Of a stretch of DNA of 64,000 nucleotides, positions 24,290 to 36,200 are shown one piece after another. Origin of the DNA: Symsagittifera roscoffensis (Eukaryota > Xenacoelomorpha > Acoela > Convolutidae); assembly GCF_963678635.1 (NCBI RefSeq), contig NC_087065.1:73601345-73665344 (forward strand). The letters run 5' to 3'. Position numbers and translations under genes: made by a program. The notes below the pieces were generated by a model. The model was not told the DNA's origin. It searched no databases and worked only from the letters and a program-made list of their open reading frames with translations. The stretch's first letter is position 1. Each line of letters starts with the position of its first letter.

Positions 24290-26290
24290 GTGAACTGTCT
24301 TTAATCAACGAAGAAAAGAAATCATACAAAGATCAATTGTGTCTTTTCCGCGCATTGTCCATGTACTTGAACGATTACAATGATCTCACGATTCTGAAAA
24401 TTTAACAGAAATCATAAAAAAGACTAGTCACGATACTAAAAATTTTGTCGAATAACTACCTGTTGTCGAGAAAACTGGACAAATAAACATCTTTATATTC
24501 CATTTTGACATTCAAGATGAAGAATATGTAGTAGAACTAGCTCTAACAAGTATTGGAAATTTTGACAACACAATCAACTTGCTGAAAATCAACAGTCGCA
24601 TAACTCATACAATTGACATCAATAGCTTCTTCAAATGTTTCCGGTTTCCTAGTTGTGACATTTTCTCAACAAACATCTCCTGAGTTGTGAGGGTCGATAG
24701 GGAGATATTCACACAGAGGAAGTGTACGCGCTTCCTAAAATCGTGTTTCAAAAGCTAAAAGGATTCGATCAACCAGTTTCCGTAAACAAAATAATTTCCA
24801 TAAGCTAGCAATTTTCAATATATGATCAATGAAAATGTCTTTTTGTGCCACAAAGATACACATGTTCTGATAATTGACTTTCTTATAAGTCTCGATTTTT
24901 GGCTGAAAAAAGTAAGGTGGAGTAGAAAACTAAAATTCAAGATATTGAAATGGCTATGAATGAACGAATGAAAAAGATCAATGAGCAATTGAGTGAGCGC
25001 GACAAGGACAATTCGAGTAACAATTTCGAGCACCAAGACGAATGCAATGAAGACTCAAAAAAAGAAGATATGTTCACACAATTTTTGCGAATTCAGAAAA
25101 ACCATTTGATTGATTTGAATCAAAATCTTGAGAGATATCTAATTATTTTGCTCGTTTTTGAATTCAACTGCGAAAGATATTACTTGACTTTGATCGAGTC
25201 CTGGCGAATCCCTGTTGGATTCGCGATGAAGAAGTTGAAACATCAGTTCATCAAAACAAGCATTTCATATCTTTCAAATTTGTAGAAGTCCACTTTTTTG
25301 ACATACTGAATTTTCTGGGTGAACAATAACTCTAGATTCTTTTCTCAAAGCCTCGAAAGCTAGCAATACGAAAAATTCTTCCCCTATGAGTGGTTTGATA
25401 ACCCAGACAAACTTGTTTTCTTCCCCGAATTGCCACCGTATGAAGCCTTTTTCACTACACTTAGAAAAAAACCTCTAGACAAAGACTTAGCAGACTATGA
25501 AAAACTGCGAAGAGGTGGGCTTGATGAATATTCAATCACAAAAAATCTCGCTGGTGAAAAAACTCTTCAGGCAGACGACGAACCACTGTTCAAAAGACTG
25601 AATATGGTTGAGAAAGATTTGTATGAGGTGGAGTTGTTGAAATCAACCATTAAGCAACGAGAACCAATGATGGGTTTTTGATACTGAGGTTTGCAAAATT
25701 GAGAATTTTCGAGCTCCGTTATAACTTCTCTGACAAAATTTGTGATGTAAACAATTTTGAAGAGTTGAAGATTGTCATATATTTGAGTTACTTAGCTCGT
25801 GTTGAAGATAAATTATATGACTGTACCCAACCAGTTAAGAGAGTCATTTGAAAAAAACTGGGTGAAAATGGCTGCAGAGGTTCTTTAGAGGCAGTTGCAG
25901 ATGTGATTTCTACCCGTTATTTATTGTAGTACCCATGAAAAGAACAAAAAAAACGAGAGCCTGGACTTTTTAAAGAAGAGCTTAGGTGTACCGAGACGCA
26001 ATGCTTATAAAGTAAAATTTATTGCTGATATGACACAATGTCCCATAAGATCAAACTTAACTGCAAAGGTTTGAAAAAATGGATTCAAGAAAATTCTCTA
26101 GACGGACTTATGGCAAAGCATAGAAGAGTCTGGACAAAGCACTAAAACTTGCGTCTACAAGAGAATGTTCAGTCACTTAAATCATATGGTGGCCACATTT
26201 GAGCAAACAAAGAAAGGACTTAGTCAATTTTGCCCAAAAAAGTAATTTGAGGTGATGGAAATCATAGAAAGCCATTGAACTTAATTGAAC
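24290..26290 (+). pseudogene. Dead PolB-like DNA polymerase of a large (Polinton-like) transposon
   Basis: Plus-strand frames, interrupted by many stops and indels, follow the N-terminal half of a large PolB-like transposon protein. Around 24300-24380 is a KDQLCLFRAL-type stretch. Around 24820-25290 is the exonuclease part, with MFTQFLRIQKNHLIDL and LERYLIILLVFEFNCERYYL, where the family normally has an N..KYD exonuclease motif (here the D is Y). Around 25370-25680 is FPYEWFDNPDKL...LPPYEAFFTTLRKK. Near 26050-26230 a KGLKK...HRRVW stretch resembles a later segment. The family resemblance is from memory of proteins annotated as 'DNA polymerase type B, organellar and viral' in invertebrate genomes. 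The palm motifs are not seen, so most of the polymerase is lost or unrecognisable. Confidence 0.65.
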
Positions 26291-27300
26291 TGTTCTGATG
26301 TAGTAGCATTTTGTATGAAGTCGACATTTCATTGATTATCCGATTTTTTCTAGGAAATTGCGGTTAACTTAATATACAAAGCAATTATTTTCATACTCTC
26401 CATGTAATTTTAACTTTTTCTCAACAACTTGTCGCTTTCTTCCAAAGCATCAGTAGATTTCAGCTAGATCGAGCACAAACTATCTGAAAACTATAAAAAA
26501 TAGGCCATTTTTCTAGTTTGATCAAATCATATCGTGTGTTGAAGTTTCTCAGAAAAAAAAATCCAAATGTTTTGAAGACAAAAATCTCAACCCTTATGCA
26601 AAAACTCTTACTATTGGCTTACCATGAACCAAAAAACAAAACATAACGCCTTCAGTCATTTGTATATACGTATTAGATTCTTGATTTTTACCAATTAGTT
26701 AACGTGCGTCAAGATTTATGCGAAAAATCGGAGATATTTACACAAAATCCAGAAGAAAAAAAAACGTTTTTCTGACCGTTCTCTTACCAAGTCCAAACAC
26801 TGAAACCTTGTAGACTGTATACTCAATGTTTGTATACATGTAGACTGTATACATGAGTTGGTGACTGGATGCCCTATTCCCTATCTTAGAACATGGGCGT
26901 CACCAGGCACCTCTATTCACTTCTCCTGGCTCTTCGAGTACTTCTCTCATCATCTGGTGTAACTCCTCCTTTTCTAGCACCTTAGAGAAATCAACAGTTA
27001 AGGACAATTTATCCTCGGTCTATCAAACTTTCGCACATTCACTTCGCTCATCTTCAGAGAAGTCTCTTCTCCCCTGTATTTCAGCTAATCTATTCATGAC
27101 GAGAAGAATTGGTCGAATATCATCTGCGACTTCTCGCACCCATCACCATAATTTAAAGGGTGTAACGTCTCCTACAAGCAAATCTTTCCAGTCCACAACT
27201 GGCGACATACTTATTTTTTCAACAATCCGTTCGGTGAGTCCTCTGAGACGTTTCTGTGGATTCTGTGGCGTTTTGTTTATTCAATACGCATTAAGCGAAA
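26291..27300. other. No gene recognised
   Basis: AT-rich sequence with no convincing frame. A small duplication around TGTAGACTGTATAC occurs near 26811-26855. The 80-codon frame at 27096-27338 shows no motif. Confidence 0.4.
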
Positions 27301-29490
27301 ATGTCTATGGAATGAAAAGACAGGTTACACCAACGTAATCAAGTTTGCTCCACTAGAAAAAACCAAACGTTTAATGGTAAAGCTACAATTGAGCAAAATT
27401 TTGTAATGGGGCTGTTAGACAGATGGAGTAGCATTTCGCTCCTAAATTTTAATACGTATGAATTGCGTGGAAAGCCCGGAAGCATGAAGGCTTTCAAAAA
27501 TAAAATAAGAAAAATAAAGGCGTTTGATTTAGTTTGTAGTGTGCATATGAAAAATCCAAATGAAACCAAAATCCGAAGGGTCTGCCCATGAGTATCTGAT
27601 AACCGCTGATAACTGGTGAATTTTCTTTCTTGGTTTGGATTTCAAGACAGAAGAAGAATGTATTCTAAGTATTGACAAACCGTTGTTGTACAGTACGAAA
27701 CCTTGGGTAGCGCTACTTTTATCAGCACAAGCAACACGAGCAGTGTCCAAAACCTTGCAATAAAAAAATGTATAAGTTCTCATAAGCTATGGAAAAAAGT
27801 AAAAATTGTCGTCAACGATGAAAAATTCTCAATAGCCAAGAAGGTTTAATTGAAGACAAACAGAAATTCCTAATTGCAAAGACCGTCAGAACTTTAAAGA
27901 AAAGACAACGTAAATATTCCGCAATCAAAACTGAGCTAATTGCAATCTTTCATTTCACGCAATATTTCTGGATGCATCTGTTGGGACGAAATTTCTTGAT
28001 AGTCACTGAACACAGGCACAGCTTTATTGTTTTATGGTGGCTTTATTACAGCTTTATTGTTTAAGGTGACTTTATTGTTTTTAGGAGCCAGGTGATATCA
28101 TTGCCAGATGGTTACAAGAGGTTTCAGACGGTTTCAAATCAAAATCAGTCGAGAAACAACATTCCACGTGGACACTGCTGATAAAAATTTCCGATTTCTA
28201 CTGATGAAGTGGTTAATCAAATAGGAAAACAAGCACCGAAAACTCTTGATTTGAAGTTTCAAAGAATTCAATCAAAATCTAAAGAAAAAAAACAGCAAAA
28301 AGTCGAAACCCTTTAAGCTGAGGCCGAAGGCAAGAAAATAAAGGTCTCGTCTATAGATCAATTTTTAAAAATTTTGAACCAAAAAATTTGGGATCAATTT
28401 TTAAAATTTTTTGATCAAAAACTAACTATTGAAAAAAAAGCCGTTAAAACCACAGAATCTCGTAGTTCAAAATGTGAGTATTCCGTCGTTTATGGAGGAA
28501 ATGCTCAATTGCAACATGAATTGTGTAAATAGAATTTTCAACGAACTCAAGAAAGCTTTTACTGACCTGAAATGAGCAGAGATGAAAAATGTTGGTTTAA
28601 GAGCTGTGAAAATGTACAGATAAAAAGAAATCTACCCAAAAACATGTGCATCCACTGCATACATGAAAGACCAGACATCCATTTTGAGAGGTAGCTTTGG
28701 ATATCAAGGGACACTTACCGTAACCAGATGGATTCAAGTTTGTTCTTCTAATAGGAGATCAAGTTTCAAATTGGTACGAAGTGGTAAAAAAAAACAAAAC
28801 CAAGAAGCTGATCAGTTTTTCTGCACAGCAACAAAGATCAACCTTCATGTCATCAGGTCACCGTTTTCAGAAATTGTGTTACGATCTGAGAATGGATACA
28901 AATAGCAAAACATCAAATCGTCCTCAGGAGAGCCAAAGATCAAAATAGCCAACAGAACGATCGAAAAAGCCTTGTCTAAATGTACCCGATAAAACCACTA
29001 CGACTGGGCCAAATATCTTTAAATTTTTACGATGGCTTGTATATCTTCGACAATATATAGTCCAATTTAATTGATCTTTGGACGCCTTTGCTCCTGGCCA
29101 ATAGATGGCATGTATAAAACATCACAATCCATAGTTCTTGCAGAGCCAAGTGATTACGGTATGAACTTTCAGATGAAACTCTTAGCGAGCCCCATACTGC
29201 TGCACGAAACAACGGATATCGAACAAGGTTCACAACAGACCTACTACGACCGACCAAAATAAGGATTTAAAAATAGTGTGAACGAAAAAGTACTAACTTT
29301 TAACCCTACCAATTGCAAGGGACAGACTTAGTATTTTAAATCATTCTATGAGGGAGCGCACATAATCAAAGAGATTCTGAATGATCTATGTTTTGTGATT
29401 GAAGACAAACGTTGTAAGAAACAGCTAAAAGTTCAATATTATAGGTTGACGGCCTTCCATGAACGAACAAAAATAAACGCTTAAGATTTG
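27300..29490 (+). pseudogene. Decayed Gypsy-like RNase H and integrase C-terminus
   Basis: Around 27920-28030 a frame reads IKTELIAIFHF...FWMHLLGRNFLIVTEHRHS, which fits the RNase H stretch of LTR retroelements (E-L-L-A-I ... GR.F.V.TDH). Shortly after, ARWLQEV fits the tether. Around 29040-29480, frames resembling an integrase C-terminal segment include YYDRPK, a VNEKVL stretch and FYEGAHIIKEI..., which matches the GPY/F-type segment. Stops and shifts are frequent. It is on the opposite strand from element A and the large element and too diverged to be assigned to their family. Confidence 0.5.
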
Positions 29491-32400
29491 GCAGGCAACA
29501 AAACTGCGGAAACAGTAAGGCCGAAAAAGAAACAGAGGAACAAAAACACAATGTTGTAGTTGTTGAGTTGTCTAATGTAGCCCAAGAGTACAACATTTTA
29601 GTCCTTTTACGACTGAGAAAGAAGCAACAACATCTGTAAAGATGAATTCGTATAATTTCAAGTCTCCACTGGAGGTTTTGTTCATTAGAGAACCGATTGC
29701 TACATCAGCTTCTGCAGAGCTTCAACCTAGTAGACCCTCCAATAAAACATGGAGAAAATAATGAAGTAAAATGATTTCCAAATTACCATGATGAAAAAAG
29801 CGGAAATAAAGTCAGAACTTGTAGGATCTTAATCTATAATGGATGATATTAAGGCAACATCATTTGGAACGGAATGTACTAAACGCATTAAAACTAGAAA
29901 CTAAGCAAACGTTCAGCACATAAGAGGTTTGTGGATTAAATGTTGTATAAAAATCTTAATGATGATAAATAAAATCAGATTGTTTTTTGTCTAGGTAATT
30001 TACTGGTGAAAACAAAATGCATATTCTTACCAAGGACAAGAAGGAAGTGTTTTTTAATTTGTGACTGACAATACTGCTATGCCTAGGGATACTGATTAGC
30101 CAAACTTTAGCATATGAGTTTCAAACTATAATTAAGACTGAAACTGTGTCCTTGAAGATAAATAGCAATTACACTCAAACAAAAGGAAAACCTCAAGCGC
30201 TCAGAAGACGGGTAGGGAACTTCTTTCTAACTGGTTGTGTCAGAATTAAGGTTTAAACTTTGTTTGTATTTGTTGTCATAATCTGTTACGCTGCTTGAGA
30301 AAAGCTGCTGGTGGGACACTACTAAATACCTGCATGAGTTTTCCAAACGTATTCCTAGTTTCTATCCACCCAGTGGATCAGATTGTGAGAATTTATGGGA
30401 TTAAAACAGATAAAATTACCTGATTTTAGAAACGAGGATTTTTTATACCTCGGGAGAAATCAGTTAGTATCTTAGCGTCAGAGACTTTGCATCGTTTAAC
30501 CGTACAATTACCAAAAAGTTTCATGAAGAAAGGATTGATAGAGATAACATGATGTTTATCCAGCTTTGGGGATTTTGCCTTCTTATCATACGATTATCGG
30601 CTCAATTCTAACTAATGGTGAAATGACCACTGGAAACTTGTAATCAAAAGCGAAAACCGAAGTTTTCAAAATTGACTCGGTGATGCCTTCGGATCAAGTT
30701 GAAACATCTGGAGAACCAGTGTTTTTGTTGCCAAATTTTCAAAGACATGAAGCGCAATGCTTTTTTCCATTAGAAGTAGTAATTACCTATCAGGACAAAT
30801 TGAAATGACTGGAAACAAAAAGTTTTTTGACGTGGAAACTCTATGAGATCAAACAATTTTTATGGGTTTAATTGTAATTAAAACAAACTATTGGTCCTTG
30901 ATTTTACATTTAAAGAAACCACGATTGGTTTTTTCGTTAGTTTTTGGACTAAAAATGTTATGCAAAGTGCATTGGATAAGTTTTTTGCTTGGAAGTTCTT
31001 AATAAAAGAAAACAAACAACATTTTCTGGAAAAGCAGGATTCTGAAGAAGCAGAAAGAAAACGAGAGGAAAATTTTGAAAAGTAATAAAAAACGCCAAGA
31101 GAACATCACTCCGGAAAACATGAAGTTTTCTGTTCATCATTGCGCAAAACACTCAACAGTTCAAAACTGCAAACCTGATTTTACGTACAAAAAGACGTAC
31201 AAACATGTTTTTACGGACCAAATCATTACAGTAGTGTTTTGCAACTATACTCTCACTAATTGCGGTAGAGTCTATTCTAATGCTTTTGATTTGGGTAATG
31301 AATTCAAAATGTCATATGCAAAAAAGAATTGAAGTTGATCCCCATGCCTAAAAGAATTAGAGCAACGGCGAAAAAACTCAAGTTGTAGATCGTTTGTTTT
31401 TGCCGTTGAAGGTTTTTACACAGAAACGTTTGAGAGATTTGTAATTCTCACAACACATGAAACATATTCGGAAGGAAATAAAAAGTAGAAAGATCTTCCT
31501 AGGACAAAACAGGGAGCACTCCCGAAAAAAATTAGGTCTTTTTGGATTAAAAATTTCACTAAACGGCTGGTACCATTTTTCTATAAATTACAGTTTCTCG
31601 TTTGTTAAAAATTTTTAATATTGATTTTGTGTACATTGTGTCCTGCTGTTTCGATGAACGAGAAAAAAACAAAGAAACGCTATTTCTGTCGTTAACACCA
31701 CATTGAGGAGTTTTTTGATGAAAAAAGTTTGAGACGTAGTGCTCAAAAATAAAGTACAGTTAAAACAAAACATTGCTTGATAAAGAAAGCAAATATGCAA
31801 GACACGACAGACCACGACTATGCGATTACATTTCAAGAGGTAAACCACATCAACTTGCAATGTTGGGAAGTACAAGGTAGGATGCATTTGACTGCCAGTA
31901 AGAAAACAAAGTGTTATCTATGGAATTGAGAAAAATATATAAGAATATAATTTTATCTCTAAAGTTCAGAAAAAAAAACATAATGTATAAAAAAAATATA
32001 AAGTACTCTTCAGTGTTTAGGACTAAAATTAACTGCAGGAATTTTTTTTGTCAAATAGCGGAAATGCAAACACTTTTTTTTTCGGAATAAAACATTTCAG
32101 GAAACCGACCAGCTTCGAAAGCCAGGAAAAAGCTAACACAAACTATTCAAGTAAAGTTTTTAATACGACCCAACGTGCGCAGAGTTGTAATTGTAAGTAG
32201 CGAATACCGGACAGTGGCCTCATTAGAACATTTTTCACCATATTTATTGTAAATCGATCACCAATTTCCAGCGAGGAGAAGATGAACCTCAAAAACCAGA
32301 TAAGAAACGCGGAGAGGTATTTGGGTAACAGCGAGAAGCTGGAAGTGATGAGCCTGCAATTCAGCGAACCCCTGAGAGTCCCACAAACTGAGGTGTAAAA

Positions 32401-33889
32401 CGTGTTAGAAAAACCCCAATAAATGAGGGAACCAATGAAATATAAAGAATAAAAATTAGATTTGGAGTGTTGCACTCACGACGGAGGATTTAAAGTGGCT
32501 GTGTTTGAAATTCAGCTGGTCCACCAGAAAACGTTTTCAGCACTTTTAGTAATTTATTTTGATAGTCTTTCCACTCTTCTTCTTCGGAATCATTTATTGC
32601 AATACTGGACAATCTGAGCTAAGTTTTGGAAATCCTCGTCTGATGAATCTTCGCATTTGACGTGATATCAGCTCAAGCATCCTTCACACTCCACCACTTT
32701 TGACATTTAGGCTTTTTTTTGTTGAAATCACGAATTTTTGTGCAATCATTTGAGAATGTAGTCAATTGTGGGTTTTTTCTAATGCATGCACATAGGCCTT
32801 GGGCCATATGTGCCTAAATTACCGCCAGCGATGCGTCTATAATTAACTCAACATGTATGAAATTTGTTGTATTTGACATTCGACCAGAATGGCGGTCAAA
32901 ATGCATGTCAACAACGAAATTTTATTAGCAGCAGCTGAGTGAGAAAATTGGCAGTCTCGACGAATTAACAGTTTTAATGAATTGGCAGAAGTCAATTTGC
33001 AGTGACGAAATAAATTTTTAAAAATTTGTTCCAAAATAAAGACACGTCAGGACCTTGAAATTTCACAGTAACTGAAACTGCGCGAAAACCAGAAGAACTA
33101 TTTTCGCTATAAAAAAACAACAACAATTCTCGACAGTGATGAAAAAATTGAAAACTATATTCAGATTACAATCGAGACCATCCAAATTGTAACAGTTGTA
33201 CAGCTACATTCGTTACGGAGCAGTTCCCGAGAATTAGGAAGGGTATCGGGAAGAATTTACCACACTTCCAGAAGGACGACAAGACCGCTCTTCGTCCGGA
33301 TTCCGGGAAGAAAACTGAAACTACATTTTAACAATTTTTAGTTTTCGGATATGTCCTGAAATGAATTTATTAACATCAAAGTTCGTTTTAAGATAATTAG
33401 AAGCTAGGAGTTGAGGAAAAGGGTTGACCATCCACGATGGATATGATGATTTTTATCGACTGCACAAAAACAAAAGTATTATGATAATAAGTAGTAGCCT
33501 TGTTTTTAGGAGTGACATCGTGGTCTGGGGATACTGAGACCCAGTCATTAGCTCACTAATTTGCATGTAACTAAACTAATTTGCGCGATGTGGCCAATAG
33601 CACTAAATGGTAACGACTTTGTCGAACCGATGTTAATGGACCACACATTGAACTGGCTTTGGTAGAGACGGTTAAAAGCATGTGAAGCTTTGTTTAGACG
33701 CTTGCCGGTCGTTCCACAACATAGCTTTATTTTCCGTCGGTATGTACACGGGCGAATGTTACAATACTTCATCTATAATTTTTGCTCTTTTCAAATGGAC
33801 CTGACTGACAGCAATATGTCTTAGTTTGTTCATAAATCTCGTCATTTCCGGTAAATTGGTCTGCTCATAGTTAAAAAGCAAGAAAAGTG
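29491..33889. other. AT-rich region without a recognisable gene
   Basis: Only short frames of 60-110 codons occur, for example at 30891-31085 (Lys/Glu-rich end), 31075-31332 and 32143-32475 on the minus strand. None shows a family motif, a consistent splice pattern or repeat structure I could support. It may be decayed transposon sequence, continuing the remnants on both sides. Confidence 0.4.
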
Positions 33890-34505
33890 ACGGTGAGAAA
33901 AATGTGTACCAAAATCAAAAACTTGAAAACTGATAGAACAAACCGAAAGAAAGCATACCTCGTTAACTCCTTAAATAAAACAGATAAACACGCAGTCGAC
34001 CTAGCCTCTAAAAAAAGAGCCTTTAACTGGCTCAATGCTTTAACATACAATTTCATTCTGAATAAATCAGAATTCTGAGATGGTTTTTACGTAAGATACG
34101 GTTGGGAACCGACCAAAACCCCACTCACGTGTGCCTGTGGTGATAATTTTAAGTTGGCACATGCCCTACAATGTGCAAAGGGCGGATGAACACACATAAG
34201 AGACAATGAGTTTAGAGACACATTCGCCAACCTCATGAGCGTGGTTTGCCATGACGTCGAGATTGAGTCGAAACTTCAGCCATTGCAAGGCGAAAGCTTT
34301 GCCAACAATTCAACTACAACTGATGATGAGGCACGCTTTGACATTACAGCAAACGGACTCTGGGGTTTACGATTTCGCCGCGCTGTCTTTGAAGTGAAAA
34401 TTTCCAACCCTCATACCAAAACATCGCGAAAACTGCATATAAACATACAAATATCACGAAACGCAGAAGAACTCCAATCAAATATCAGCAGAGTATTTTA
34501 AAGGT
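33890..34505 (+). pseudogene. C-terminal fragment of an RT element with nuclease-like core
   Basis: Frames at 33887-34078 and 34235-34501, with bridging codons around 34079-34234, carry the same order of features as 7000-7700. There is an FYVRYGW stretch, a CACG...HALQC...GG knuckle, then DEARFDITANGLWG and a downstream FEVKI. The final E-x-K with the upstream D fits a PD-(D/E)XK core better than the copy at 7303-7713, which has DVR. Stops in the bridge and at the GG position show it is dead. It is a second, diverged member of the family at 5391-7990. Confidence 0.65.
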
Positions 34506-34522
34506 AGAACGGTTACATAGCA

Positions 34523-34720
34523 GTATTTAGACAACCGCGTATTCAGACTCGTCAGTAAGTAGACAGATATTGCATTAACCAATCACAATCGAGACAAGGA
34601 AGAAATGAATAATTAATAATTATTTTTTTTCGTAAATTTGCTTTCTCATCTCGATTCTGATTGGTTAATAATGCATTTGTCTGCTTACTGACGAGCATCA
34701 ATATGCGGTTGTCTAAATAC
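34523..34720. mobile_element. Foldback (MITE-like) element, 198 bp
   Basis: The two ends are inverted copies: GTATTTAGACAACCGC at the left and its reverse complement at the right. The arms extend about 85 bases each through GTCAGTAAG(T/C)AGACA and TTAACCAATCA. A short AT-rich loop lies near 34610-34640. There is no coding capacity. Target duplication is not clear. Confidence 0.8.
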
Positions 34721-35271
34721 AGACCGCAGTCCTGGTAGAGCAGAGTAGCTTCGGCCCGCTAAGTTTCGAATGCACCGGTGGCGCTGCTCGGACAGCCACG
34801 CGGACGATGAAGCGATTAGCCGAAAATTTAAGTGAAAAAAGACAAGAAAGCTGCCCAGAATCGATAAAATACAAGAACTAAAGCAAGTGTCGCACTCCTG
34901 AGGAGCTCTATATTTTGTATAAGGGGGTGCAAATCGCTGCGCAAAGTTCCCATTCATCGACAGCTTCATTAGCGCTAATGAAGAAGATGGACGGCTAAGA
35001 TAAATAGCATTACGACGATGCATTTAATGCTGATATATGACTTCATCGATAAATTAATACAGTTTGCTGATATATATGCATTTTCAGAACGCTTGTATGG
35101 CCCTATCCAGCTTCTGCACTTACCGTAACTAAATGGAAGGGCCTCTTGTAATTTAGTTTTTTTAGAAGTGTTGTTCCGGAACGCAGTTTGTAAAAGTAGA
35201 GAATTCCTGCGAACAACAGAACTTACTAGACTGGTGAGCCTACCCAGTGTAGTGACCGTTTGGTCCGAAAA
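34721..35271. other. Flank of the large element, no gene recognised
   Basis: Two minus-strand frames (34685-35023 and 34975-35283) of about 100 codons are present but show no motif, and their overlap argues against both being real. The sequence is less AT-rich than its surroundings at 34730-34800. Confidence 0.4.
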
Positions 35272-35302
35272 CTTGGTTACCAACCCTGTTTCTTAACTTC
35301 GT
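35272..35302 (+). repeat. 31-bp direct repeat at the left edge of the large element
   Basis: It is identical to 54755-54785, directly outside the two outer LTR ends. It starts CTTGGTTACCAACCC and ends TTAACTTCGT. This is the position of a target-site duplication but far longer than the 4-6 bp made by Gypsy integrases. One more matching base at each side can be assigned either to the repeat or to the LTR. Confidence 0.9.
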
Positions 35303-36200
35303 TGTAACAGTCGCCTACTTCGGTCACATATGAGGCTTAAGAAAAATAGGCCCTATAACCATTGGCTCAAGAGTCAGGGACACTATCTCTCGTGTTTTTC
35401 TACCTCAAGAACGGTCGGAGCCAATTCGGTTCGCTTGCGACATGAGACTAGAACCCGTTACAGCTTAAAGGCTACTACCAAAATATCCCCCCACTCTAGA
35501 AAATAAGAACGTTCACATACTTAGGTCTCAAAATACCCAAAATACACGAACGCCGTTAAAAACAGAGTCGGAACAATCCGTTAAGCTACTTTTTATTGGA
35601 CAGTGAAACTTTGATCCATTTCAGATGGATCAACCTAAAACTCGCCTTATCTCAACATAACAATCATAAAACACACTCGAGAAATTTAAACTAGGGACTC
35701 ACATGTTGATGCACTCGAGTACAAGGAGTAATTAAATTGGTAAGCAACTCAAGAATTAGATAATATAACTAGATAAGTTTAATACTGGTCAGTTTTGGTA
35801 ACAGAAGTAAATTCTGGCTCTAGAATTGGAGTTTTTGTATGAACCATTGGGACACTCAAGCTGTCCACCTTTCCATTGAAGGTTCACTCTAGTTTTGTTC
35901 CGAATAGTTGTTCTCTCTTCTTTTTATTATCTCTCTTCCTATTCCGGGATAAGACAGCTCTACTCGTGTCCTATTTTATATCTGGAAATTGCGAATAGCA
36001 ATTTCCTGCTGTTTTTCTTGAGTATTTTCCCGCAACTGTAAATTCGGATGTTCTGATTTTTCTCTTTTTGTTTTCAGTTGGTACGAGAAAACTGAGCATG
36101 ACAGGCTCTATTCGAAATTTTGAAAATTAAAACTCCACTCCAAAATCACGTATTTTCGTGTCTCTCAAGGTCAAACTTCCAGACATGACCGACTGGCACA
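35303..36200 (-). repeat. 3' LTR (outer) of the large element, 898 bp
   Basis: It has TG at 35303 and CA at 36199-36200 and is the same length as the 5' LTR. Substitutions seen by eye against 53857-54754: the third base of AAGCTAC (35601 region), CAACTGT near 36028, and CTCTATT near 36108. Confidence 0.93.

Noticed and set aside
33548-33772. Minus-strand frame resembling a GIY-YIG nuclease (CGTTGKRLNKASHAFN), as in Penelope-like elements
   Set aside because: Only a weak resemblance over ~45 residues; the GIY and YIG strands are not visible.
34685-35283. Two overlapping minus-strand frames of about 100 codons left of the large element
   Set aside because: No motif, mutual overlap and no splice signals that would join them to anything.
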